Shown: positions 38,901-47,065 of the stretch, in pieces
How positions within the stretch are numbered: the stretch's first letter is position 1
Layout of the letters: every line of letters starts with the position of its first letter
Assembly: GCA_014529385.2 (NCBI GenBank)
Contig: CM043942.1
Coordinates: forward strand, 56,481,340-56,545,339
From: Adiantum capillus-veneris
Taxonomy: Eukaryota; Streptophyta; Polypodiopsida; Polypodiales; Pteridaceae
Length of the DNA: 64,000 nucleotides
Direction: 5' to 3'
Made by a program: the position numbers and the translations under genes
Notes under the pieces: generated by a model
Told to the model about the DNA's origin: nothing
The model's input: the letters and a program-made list of their open reading frames with translations, nothing else
The model's database searches: none

Positions 38901-39936
38901 CTACAAACGTAGTGAGTTCGATCACTGTCTATATACAAAGAAGGCTAAGGATGGCAGTTGGCTGATCCTTATTTTGTATGTGGATGACATGTTGATTGCT
39001 GGCAAACACTTGGAAGAAATTTCAGCTTTGAAGTCAAAGATGGCAAAATCGTTTGACATGAAAGACATGGGTGAGGCAAGTCATATACTTGGTATGCGCA
39101 TTGAGAGAGACAGATCAAAGAAGTTGATTTGGTTATCTCAAACAGAGTATATTGACAAGGTTTTGCAACGTTTCAATATGGAGAAGGGAAAGGCATTGAG
39201 TGTTCCATTGCCACCATATGTGAAACTTAGCAAACAAAATTGTCCTGTGTCTGAGGAAGAAAAGGCTGAAATGGATAAGATTCCATATGCGTCTGCAGTG
39301 GGTAGTTTGATGTATGCAATGATTGCTACACGTCCGGATATTGCATTTGCAGTGGGAGTGGTTAGCAGATATATGTCAAATCCCGGCAAGAAACATTGGG
39401 AGGCAGTGAAAGGTATCATGAGATACTTAAAACATACAAAGAGTATGCGCATATGCTATGGTAGTCAGGATTTGAGTGTCAGAGGATACACTGACTCAGA
39501 TTATGCAGGAGACTTGGATAAGAGGAGATCTACATCAGGCTATGTCTTTACATTGGCTGGAGGTGCCATATCATGGCGATCTCGATTACAAGATTGTGTT
39601 ACGCAGTCTACTACAGAAGCTGAGTATGTTGCAGCAAATGAGGCATGCAAAGAAGCTATTTGGCTTGGTAGATTGGTTGCAGACTTGGGAATCAATGCAG
39701 ATATGCCAGAGTTATATTGTGATAGTCAAAGTGCTATACAATTGGCAAAGAATCCAGTGTTCCATTCGAAGACTAAGCATATTGATGTGAAGTATCACTT
39801 CATTAGGGAAGTACTTGAAGACAAGCAGATACAACTGCTGAAGATCCACACCAAGGACAATCCTGCTGATCTACTCACAAAGGGACTTCCAGGAGAGGGC
39901 TTTGTGCATTGTCGTGAGTTATTGGGCATTGGATAG
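35980..39936 (+). CDS. gag-pol: Copia gag-pol polyprotein (Gag, protease, integrase, RT, RNase H)
   Basis: 1318 residues, no stop or frameshift, a normal length for a copia polyprotein. ATG at 35980 is chosen because MASSHSETLYNIKKLDGTNF starts the UBN2-type Gag; an in-frame TTG lies 9 bp upstream. Gag fills about residues 10-200. The zinc knuckle CYHCGKKGHMKRDC is at 236. The protease active site is DSGAS at 319. The integrase has its HHCC zinc domain from 444 (HRRLGH ... CEHC) and catalytic D505, D568 and E604; the last two are 35 residues apart as expected. RT has YVDD at 1000-1003. RNase H has D1172, E1213 and D1248. The protein would make particles, copy the element RNA and insert the cDNA. 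All catalytic residues are present, so it could supply enzymes in trans, though its own copy looks incomplete at the 5' end. Confidence 0.97.
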   Translation: MASSHSETLYNIKKLDGTNFPFWKKQIWQVLVQKKQVKPLKLKGERPEFMAEDEWEELDELACSTIMLTLAENVYFNVAEETTAYGVWQKLCDMYEKQSAASQIYWLKKLVDLKMKEGTAMSNHLNEFHSIFSQLTAQEIVFPDSVKAMFLLITLPDSWDTFRTALSNSVAPEGLTSANVEGSLLTEEVNRKNIDKGKGNSALVVRGRQQFKEKKGKKAQNRSKSRDSKSKDDIECYHCGKKGHMKRDCTKWKQEKGKTKSSEQDEKKSSVKIEEVNVTGSGSDSDSGIAAGDIFLTSNLDSVFLTAEDGHAMSDWIIDSGASLHVSPHKEWFTSYVATKDYVRLGNEQVCDILGVGDVQLKFQNGSSLWLKNVRHVRKSLISTGKLDDAGYVTVFGNSAWKISKGSMTVAHGSKSGTLYTLHVSEVKNHVINVIEQPSVSLWHRRLGHMSKRGMEILSHYGYLPGFSFQDFEFCEHCVYGKQTQEPHRSKRNRRDERLALVHSDLCGPMPSLSLGGAAYFCTFIDDYSRKVWVYFLKHKDEVLKVFKTFLQLVENQSGQKLKCLRTDNGGEYVSKAFQDFCQEKGIKRELTAPYNPSQNGVAERMNRTIQEKVRSMLSNAELPDGFWAEAVATAVHLINRSPSRVLDKSAVAEMLWTGKAPSYKHLRVFGCEAYSHIPKEFRNKLEPKSKKCIFLGYGESGEMGYRLWDPESRKLIRSNDVHFNEAKFHAKPEKTEEIRRVVFREDGPSASTSRQHGQAQEQPIVAREAESVVVRRSERVSKPPDRYVPSLNYVMLTDCGEPSCYKEALQVVDSKKWQLAMQSEMTALHKNQTWKLVKLPQGKKALPCKWVYRYKITAHDSQPKYKARLVAKGFKQEQGIDFDEVFSPVVKMTTLRCFLALVAILDLVLHQMDVKTAFLHGDLDVEIYMQQPEGFVEKGMEHLVCQLLKSLYGLKQSPRAWYHKFHQFMLSQGYKRSEFDHCLYTKKAKDGSWLILILYVDDMLIAGKHLEEISALKSKMAKSFDMKDMGEASHILGMRIERDRSKKLIWLSQTEYIDKVLQRFNMEKGKALSVPLPPYVKLSKQNCPVSEEEKAEMDKIPYASAVGSLMYAMIATRPDIAFAVGVVSRYMSNPGKKHWEAVKGIMRYLKHTKSMRICYGSQDLSVRGYTDSDYAGDLDKRRSTSGYVFTLAGGAISWRSRLQDCVTQSTTEAEYVAANEACKEAIWLGRLVADLGINADMPELYCDSQSAIQLAKNPVFHSKTKHIDVKYHFIREVLEDKQIQLLKIHTKDNPADLLTKGLPGEGFVHCRELLGIG

Positions 39937-40009
39937 ATGGCAGCCATGTAAATCTTTGTACATTTATGTTCATAGATTTACAGTTACTTAAAGTGCCACA
40001 TTGGACTTT

Positions 40010-40019
40010 AAGTGGGAGG
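40010..40019 (+). other. Polypurine tract
   Basis: AAGTGGGAGG directly before the LTR start TGTTGGG. This is the usual primer for plus-strand DNA synthesis in LTR elements. Confidence 0.75.
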
Positions 40020-40020
40020 T

Positions 40021-40250
40021 TGTTGGGATTAAAGCCCAAGTGGCCTCTTATGCGGATATGGCCGGCCGCCCGCCTAACTCACTTACCTCTAACTCTTTGT
40101 ATATACTAACATATTCTTTGTGAATACTAAGGATTTGGAAGATAACCCTTCTAACAGATCTCTGCGTACTGTGTACTGTGTAAGCTCACTGTGTGTGTGT
40201 GTGTGTGAGAGAGAGAGAGTCGACCCACGCTCCGCTCCGCGACTTCACAT
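40021..40250 (+). repeat. 3' LTR of the copia element (right end uncertain, perhaps truncated)
   Basis: Starts TGTTGGGATTAAAGCCC and has a TATATA at 40099. It runs through CTGTGTACTGTGTAAGCTC, a GT run (40190-40206) and GAGAGA. The expected ending CCCAACA is not seen before the next coding frame begins, so the LTR may end near 40250 or be cut there. Confidence 0.6.
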
Positions 40251-40255
40251 GGGTG

Positions 40256-41758
40256 GTTATGGCTGATGACTTTCTTTTGGAGCTTGGCATTTATGATGAT
40301 GAGGAAAGGGCTGATTTTATGTATCAGAGCTTGTGTGAAGATGCTATGCAATTTTATGACAGTCTTCCCATACATGCACAGTACAGCTGGCAATTGATGA
40401 AGGTTGCGTTGCTGAAGCATTATGTGGAACTTGAGGTGCGAGCCATGCATTCTTGATACTTTTCTGGTACAGATGAGGAATGCATTAAATCTTGGATTTC
40501 ACGGGTGGAAGAAGAGATGTTACAACTTTGCATTGTAGATAATGGGGCAAAAGCGGACTTTGCGTGTCAAGGACTTTCTAGTGATGCTTTCGTCTTTATG
40601 CATATGCTCCTTGATGATTGGCGCCATAGCTGGCTCGCTTTGAAGTTCTCACTGTTGATGCGTTATTGGAGATTGCCAAAGCCTCAAGGTTCAATAGAAA
40701 GGTCTGTTGTTGTTGCTTTTGAATCAGTACAAAATGAGTTCTGGAAGGCGGTGCAGAGTCAGCTTGAATCTAATGCTTATGATGTAAATGATTTGAACGA
40801 GGAGAGCAATATGCCTATGATTCATGCAATGAGAGATTCCTACAACATGAATGCTTCATGCGAGATGAATGTTGATGATGAATATTCTGAGAGTGGATAT
40901 AGTAGTGAATGTGAGTCTGAAGGGGATTGTGTGGATTTGACATCTGATACCTTATTTGATGGTGGCTAGCTTGATGAAGTATTTGTTGATGGGCATCTCT
41001 CTGTCGGTGGATCTATGGTTTTTGCTGGTAGTGAGTCTAGTGTGGTAGTATCTAATGGTATTAAATTTGAAGACACTGTTGACTCGAATAATGGGAATTT
41101 TCTATGTGGTGTTGCTAGATCCATGGCGCATGTGTGTTTGATGGTTAAGGCTGATGGTAGTGAGAAAGAATTCTATATACAGAGTACGCCTGATGGTGAG
41201 GATGAATTACCTGATGCGAAATGCATACAGTGTGATGAGTGGATACCGCAACAAGTTTATGGACAGTCTGATGATGCAAACAAATATTTGGCTACAAAAG
41301 CTGCAACAAGTCTGATAATACCTTGCATTGATGCTTCTATTATAGATGAAGATGATTGGGGCTTTGAAGAGTTTGTTGTGCATGCAAAATGCATTCCAGA
41401 TAGCTATGTGAAAAATGCCTATGAGCATTTAGAAGCCTTAAGGATGCAAAAGGCTCCTAAGGTCATGAAGCAAACGGCAATTTCTAATGCTTTGGATGGT
41501 GATGTACAAGTGAAGAACATGGAAAATGTAAGTATTGTGACACCTTGTCCTAGTCTAGAAGTTGATCTTACACATGGTACAGTGTTTGAAGCAACAAAAG
41601 GCTTGGAAGGGCTTGTAGAGGGTGATGCTGCCATAAAAGATAATACCTATTTTCTGAACATATGTCTTGGGACAACTTTTTGTGACCAGAAGTCGGATTT
41701 GGTTATGGACAAGAACATACCTGTAGATATGGAGGTACTCGATGCCGAAGCAAAATAA
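40256..41758 (+). pseudogene. ORF1 of unknown locus: two gag-like modules and acidic tail
   Basis: One + strand frame runs from the copia LTR to 41758 with only two stops, TGA at 40454 and TAG at 40967. ATG at 40259 gives MADDFLLELGIYDDEERADF. Two related modules follow each other: ERADFMYQSLCEDAMQFYD then SWQLMKVALLKHY, and KADFACQGLSSDAFVFMHML then SWLALKFSLLMRYW. The first of each pair resembles the helix pattern of retrotransposon Gag, the second the W..(L/F)K..LL..(Y/F) helix that ends the domain. After these come acidic, Ser-rich stretches (DDEYSESGYSSECESEGD) and a region with CIQCDEW. No zinc knuckle is clear. It could be a Gag of an unknown element or a host gene derived from Gag; this is inference. 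The next frame starts inside its end. Confidence 0.5.
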
Positions 41759-44007
41759 GACAGTTGATCAGCTCGAGGTATTATATATGTATCAGGCCAA
41801 GAAGGCTGAGTTACCTTCTATAGTGTATGAGATGAGTCTTCAAGCGGTGGAGCTCAAAAGAAAAGTATCCGTCAAACACGGTAGGAATACAAATGCAAGC
41901 TTCTAATTTCGTACATGTTTTGTAGGTTGCTGTAATATTTTTTCAATATGGAACTTGGCTTGGATGATGATGGGAATCGAGTCCAATCCTAAAACAATTG
42001 GACATACTCTACTGTAGCATATCATCAAAGCAAAGGAGTTGGTGGAGCTATTGGATGATCCATCCAATGCTGGCATTGCTAAAGTTTTGCGCCAGAAGTA
42101 TTTCAGTGAGCTGAAGAACATTGTTTCACCTCAGGAGATGATAGAGGTGTGTGATAGCGCAGGAATAAGTTTCAAGGCCTACGAAGCTTTGTATAGGCTT
42201 GTCATACTAGGTCACATAGAAAAATAGGTTGCTGCCAACACCTTACAGCGTTAGTGTCACAAAAAGGTGCATCAATAATGATGTTGCAAGCTTGTTGGGT
42301 GGATTTCAATATCTGGAGGATGTCCTGCCACTAGAAGAGAACAAATATTTTCGTTACAACAAGTTCAATAATGTCTATGTTGATTTCTTGAAGCTCCAAG
42401 AGTCAATGATCAGATTTTATGGGTTGACACAAGAAGAGTGTAATGGAAAAGTTATATTTGTGATGAAACTTGATGAGTGCCAGATTGTCAAAGGGCAACG
42501 ATTCGAAAGGGTAAGCGTTACACTTATGAACAGAGTCTTGGTGGGCATTGATGTTGAGCTAAATGCCAGCGAGAAGGCAAACACTTGTTTTTGTGTTCAT
42601 TCCGAGAAGAATATTTGGTGGCTGACAGCTTTTCATCTCCCACATGAGACACATGAGTCTCTCAAATGGTATTTTAATCACACCCCAATCGTTGATGTCA
42701 TTCCGCAACGGTCTGGATATGTTCCAAGTGGAGTGGCATTTGGCAGGAGACTTGAAAACTCTCAAGTGTATGTTAGGATGCAAGCAAGGTGCAATGACCC
42801 TCTTTCCATGAATTTATTGATGCCACAGTAAAGTCTCATTAGCAACTAAAGGTATAGTCAACTATAGTCAACTCTGTGAAAGGTAAGGGTAAGGGTGGCA
42901 AAGCTGTAGTCAATTCTGCGAAAGGTGTCACCACTACACAAACAGTGGGTAAAGCACTCCAACAATGGTTTCAAGGTATCCTTAGTTGTAACCAGAGTGT
43001 ACCCCCTAATCGAGACATGGATGATCCAAATTGGGATCCTATTCTACCCATTCCTCTGATAAATGTGCATGTGTGCACTCTTCATGCCCGTCTACAAATT
43101 CTTGACAAGTTGTTGATGTTCCATATTAATTATGCTTGGAATATGGAGCTTGCAGAAAGAAGGGAAGAGTGTATCAGAGAACTTGAATCTATTCTATCAA
43201 GCGTTGGCCTGCATGGTGGTACAGTAGATCTATCAAAGGATAGGAAGGCATCTGGAAGTACACAGGATCGTCCTAATAAAATATGTATGGGGGGTAATAA
43301 ATCTAGGCATATGCTTTTAGACTATTCTAACGCTCAAAGTCCCAATGAGTTTTAATTGTGGAAAAGGGTGTGTGACATTACCACCTACAGAGGTAACGAA
43401 GCAGCCCTAGGAATTAAGCGTGCTCGTGTGTGGTAGTCTGTAGATGATATTTTTTGTTTTCTTGAAATGGAAAATCTAACTTCTGCTGAGATATCCACTT
43501 TAAAGTTTGTAATCAATAGTTTCATAGCGTAAATGGTGGATGCCTGGGGGGAGACACACATAACACATTACATGGTGGGTTGAACACTTTGTCTTTGGAA
43601 TAAAAAAACATCAGTGTTTGAACTAAATGTTTATATTTTTGCAGCATATTCTTTTTGCTCATAGCTCATTTTTTCTCGAAACATTCGGATCATTCGGCAT
43701 CTGGAGTAGCCAAGGAATGGAGCGCTCACACTATCAAGCAAAAGCTGTGTATTTAAAAAATACAAGGCATGGAGGTGGGAGGAAAGAGAGCAATGCCTTA
43801 TACGAAATGTTCAATTGGTTCTACAGAGATTTAGCGGGAAGAGAAAGGAAGAAGACTAGAGTGCAAAGAAGCTTGAAATGCAGAATAGAGAAAGTGGTTA
43901 GCATGAGGCGATCACAATCATATCATTCTTTTAGTGCAAAAAATCGATTTCGACGGTGGTTGGCGACAGGGCGACGAAATGGCAGACGTTGGGTGGAAAA
44001 TCAATAA
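41741..44007 (+). pseudogene. ORF2 of unknown locus: transposase-like unassigned protein, spliced
   Basis: ATG at 41741 (MPKQNKTVDQLEVLYMYQ) overlaps the end of ORF1 by 18 bp in another frame. Coding segments: 41741-41864; 42018-42227 (LDDPSNAGIAKVLRQKY); 42228-42831 after a 1-base shift (PTPYSVSVTKR, FVMKLDECQIVKGQRFERVS, WYFNHTPIVDVI); about 42876-43574 (DPILPIPLINVHVCTLHA, GLHGGTVDLSKDR) with stops at 43353, 43434 and 43530; and 43645-44007 (IWSSQGMERSHYQAK, KNTRHGGG). A GT-AG intron at 41865-42017 keeps frame, as does a stronger one at 43575-43644. I cannot name the family. The spaced KLDE, HVCTLHA and GMERSH motifs could be an RNase H-fold D-D/H-E triad as in DNA transposases, but that is a guess. 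Confidence 0.5.
43575..43644 (+). other. Probable spliceosomal intron (70 bp) in ORF2
   Basis: GTGGGT donor, T-rich stretch and TTTTTGCAG acceptor. Removal joins ...ETHITHYM in frame (phase 0) to HILFAHSSFFLETFGSFG and bypasses a TGA at 43581. The joined protein reads smoothly across the junction. Confidence 0.6.
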
Positions 44008-44393
44008 ATTTTTGACACTAACCATTCCAATATTGAGCATACATTGTAATGCCACGTGATTTGTTGACGCCCCAATCAATGGTTTCATGTAACAAGTTTT
44101 GACAATTTTGGATTTTTAATGGTATTATTGAGTTTTTAAGTTTCTTTTTTAAATTAATACTTTATAAGTCAAAACTCACAACTTCAAGTTCATTTCTTGT
44201 TTGCACATTCTAGAAGATCCACTCGAGCACAAACGCACACGCACTCACATCTTGCACCACACATGGATGATTCACACAAGTAGGTTGGCACTACGCACAA
44301 CAATACCACCATGACCACTCACACCGTAGAAAATCTGCACAGCTGGAACCCCATGCAGAATCCACGGCTTCAAATCCACATCCCCAGCCACAA
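44008..44393. other. Short gap with no recognised feature
   Basis: AT-rich, then a CA-rich stretch near 44220-44260; no gene seen. Confidence 0.4.
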
Positions 44394-45011
44394 GTGGATA
44401 ACCCAGTGCCCCAACCTGCTCCAAACACCCAAGAGCTTCCCCAACCATCAAATCCAGATGATCAAAGCAACATGCGATACATATTTGGAGGACTTGACGA
44501 TTTAACCCATGCCACTCGCACACCTCTTTGCAGAGCAACGCAAGAAACTAGAGAAACAAAAGAGGAATATGGAGGTCCACTTCAAAATCCATCGCCATCG
44601 CCTCCTGCCACAACCACTGGTGCTCAGGCCACCATACATACTACGCCGTAAAATTTTCCACCATGAATTAAAGAAAGAGTAATCAAGGTAATACGAGGCG
44701 ACCCAATATCTAAAGCAAAAGAGGCCAAGAGGAGGAAAACACAAAGGGAGAGGGCAACTGAAAAGGAAGCTCTTAGAGTACAAGAAGAGCGGAGAAGACA
44801 GAGAGAGCAAGAGGAAAGGCAGAGAGCTGAGGCCGAGAGAGATCATTTGGCTAACTTACAAGCACGAGTAGAGGCAGAGAAGAAGGCGGCACAAGATAGA
44901 GCTCAAGCCACCCAACAAGCAAAGGTTGGGAGATCAAAGCCTTCAAAAATCTCTCAGAGATCCAAGCAATGTGCAAAAAGAAAAAGGGACAAGGTGACAC
45001 CAGAAGAGTAG
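44394..45011 (+). pseudogene. Proline-rich plus coiled-coil protein frame (unknown)
   Basis: One frame is open over about 205 codons except for stops at 44649 (TAA) and 44661 (TGA). The first part is Pro/Gln/Thr-rich (NPVPQPAPNTQELPQPSNP, YIFGGLDDLTHATRTPL). The second part, about 110 codons without a stop, is an alternating Arg/Glu/Gln/Ala helix (EERRRQREQEERQRAEAERD) that should form a coiled coil, ending in a basic tail (KQCAKRKRDKVTPEE). Not recognised. It lies just after ORF2 on the same strand and may belong to the same locus, or be an exon of a neighbouring gene. Confidence 0.4.
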
Positions 45012-45993
45012 CAAACCCCGTACGCCCCCCCTGTCGTCTCGTTTTGCAAAATTATCTCCGAGTACTCCCCCCGACCGCCTGGTGGCTGCATGTTTGAGGT
45101 CTTGTGCACGTGTGTGCCTCGGTAGGCGAAAATGGAAATTATTGAACATTATGAATAAAAAAACAAGTACTGAATGGTGACAAAAATCATTGATAAAAAA
45201 ATTTATTATTTATTGATTCGAATATTACATCATGGTCGATTTGTTTTTCTATGAATTACATCTTTGGGTAATGGGCGAATGGCTGACTTGACACCAAGGG
45301 ATTTTAAAATTTCCTATGGGTTTGTCAACCCTTGACCTAGGCTCAAGGCGCAGTGGGAGAGAACCGAGCCTGGGTGTCTGCTTGTAAAGTCATACAATGC
45401 TGCCTCTCGCTCCACCAATATACATTTCTGAGCGTTTAAGGTGAGAGAATCTTTAGCAAGTATGCCACTTAGTGCTTTACACTTTAGCAGCTCTGTAGAA
45501 CCATTCTTGGAGAACTCTGTGTGAGCAACTCTAAGAATCGATGACCCCAGATGGCTCAAGTAGTGCCAAACAGAACTATCTCTACCCGTGGAGACATTGC
45601 ACAAAGCTCCAGTACGCATTGAAAACTTATCGACATGATAAGTCGTCTGCAAAGCATTTTAACACTTGTAGTAAGGAATACTAGAATTTCTACCAAGTTT
45701 AGATTTATTTACCTCAGTTTCTTCATCCCTCTCTTCAGAATTTTTCTTTGTAAGATCGATGCTAGATCAATCATCTCTACCAATTGCAATCAGTGGTTTG
45801 TGTGGATGAAATGCGTTCTCTGGTACGCTTTCTTAGAAAGAGGCACATGATTTTATTTCCACTAATGTACTTGCTACTCTTTGCACCAACTATTGTTCGC
45901 TTTCACTAGGGAGGAAAGAGAGGCTTGTTGGGAGATCTTGGTCTTTGAAATCAATTTGAAAATTGACTTTCTCTTTCTTCCCACTGGGATCTT
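45012..45993 (-). other. Gap with a weak - strand frame
   Basis: A 112-codon open frame (45652-45314, -) has no recognised domain. It could be part of the gene ending at 45994 if further frame changes occurred, or chance. Nothing else is seen. Confidence 0.25.
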
Positions 45994-46727
45994 TCATGCT
46001 CGCATAGATAGCAAGCACTGCAAGCGCTCATCTTCTCTGAATCCTAACGTTTTGGCAATGTCATCAAGGAGCAGAAACTGACGATCATCCACCACCACTG
46101 GATGCAAAGTGAGAATTTGGAGGTCCAAGATCTCTTCCAACACATCATCTACCTCTATCATTTGATCTTGCTCCTCAGTGGCGCTGGGATCTTGCATGAG
46201 TACGAGTGCCATAGATGCTTCAGCCTGCTCATCTATCTCTTTGATAACTTCATGTGATTCCTCCAGAATGGTCACAAGAGGTCTTTGGTTGACCTTGTCC
46301 TTTGATTTTTCCTTGTCCATGCCCTCAAGCACAAGTAATGCCAAAACCATGTCCCATGAAATAGATTGGGTGCCTATGCACCCCATGAACAAATCCATGA
46401 GATTATCCTCATTCTCTATCTTGAAGTCCGTTCCTTGAGGCCTTTAATAAACCTCAACAAGCGAAACCGGAAGTTTTTGTCAGCCGCATAGAGATGCTTC
46501 AAAAAATCCATTGGAAACCATGCCCTATCGGATCCCTCAAAGATTATGGCATATTCCTCCATGTGTTGAGCCATGTAGTCAAGAAAGCTTCTGAATGCCT
46601 TTGCATGAAGGTTGGCAGTGGCCTGCATGTCAATTGCCCCCTCGAACACACTGATTAGTTCATGTGCTTGATCTGCAAGTCCTACCTTTTCTAATTGTGT
46701 GAGAAGTGCATCAGTAGACGTTACCAT
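45994..46727 (-). pseudogene. Unknown protein gene with TATA promoter, one frameshift
   Basis: ATG at 46727 (MVTSTDALLTQLEKVGLADQ) opens a helix-rich frame to 46416 (SFLDYMAQHMEEYAIIF, FRFRLLRFIKGLKE). The adjacent frame continues at about 46425 with IENEDNLMDLFMGC and runs to a stop at 45994 through acidic stretches (EESHEVIKEIDEQAEA, EVDDVLEEILDLQ). Together this is about 240 residues, so a single 1-base shift separates two halves of what reads as one acidic, helical protein. The family is not recognised. The start is supported by the TATA box 93 bp upstream and a pyrimidine-rich leader. It may be a sequencing error, a hidden intron or a real break. Confidence 0.45.
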
Positions 46728-46812
46728 GGGTTCTTCGTGAAGAAGATGCGAAGAGATCTTAGAGCTAGAGTTTTGTGAATGTGAGAAATGAATTTTAAAA
46801 ACTAGAAAGTCA

Positions 46813-46820
46813 CTTATATA
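46813..46820 (-). promoter_or_regulatory. TATA box for the 46727 ATG
   Basis: On the - strand GGGTATATAAGTG, then about 30 bp to a CTCACATTCAC region suited to a start site, then a 60-nt leader and the ATG at 46727. This is normal plant core promoter spacing. Confidence 0.5.
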
Positions 46821-46827
46821 CCCAAAG

Positions 46828-47065
46828 TCACTTTTTTAAAAGCACTTAAATTAATTTCAAAATAACTTAAAACTTTAATTTTAAACAAAATCACGCGACA
46901 AAGCATTGGAAGACACCAACATTGAAAACATTTGTGCTCCACAACAAATAAATTGCACGTTTCAATAAAAAACTTGAACAAGCTGAGAATAAACAAGTAT
47001 GCTCAGAAACAAGATCCGGAATGAGATTCAAAACACCGTATGTATTAATGTGGACAAAATCCATG
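46828..47065. other. AT-rich spacer upstream of the 46727 gene
   Basis: No coding frame; presumed promoter region of the - strand gene. Confidence 0.35.

Larger units (their letters stand above)
35346..40250 (+). mobile_element. Ty1/copia retrotransposon with intact polyprotein ORF
   Basis: Leader, a full gag-pol ORF, polypurine tract and the start of a 3' LTR. The 3' LTR begins TGTTGGGATTAAAGCCC at 40021. No matching sequence is found upstream of the ORF, so the 5' LTR is missing or so different that I cannot see it. A weak primer-site look-alike TGGTTCCCAGAGC lies at 35806. Domain order and motifs place it in the Tnt1/Tork-like part of copia. Confidence 0.85.

Noticed and set aside
40218..40240. 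GTCGACCCACGCTCCG looks like a cDNA-cloning adaptor
   Set aside because: Differs from the common SalI adaptor, lies in continuous genomic sequence inside or next to the LTR, and nothing else suggests vector. Probably coincidence, but worth a contamination screen.
41881..41925. GT-AG pair as a 45-bp intron
   Set aside because: Shorter than functional plant introns; the 41865-42017 alternative keeps frame.
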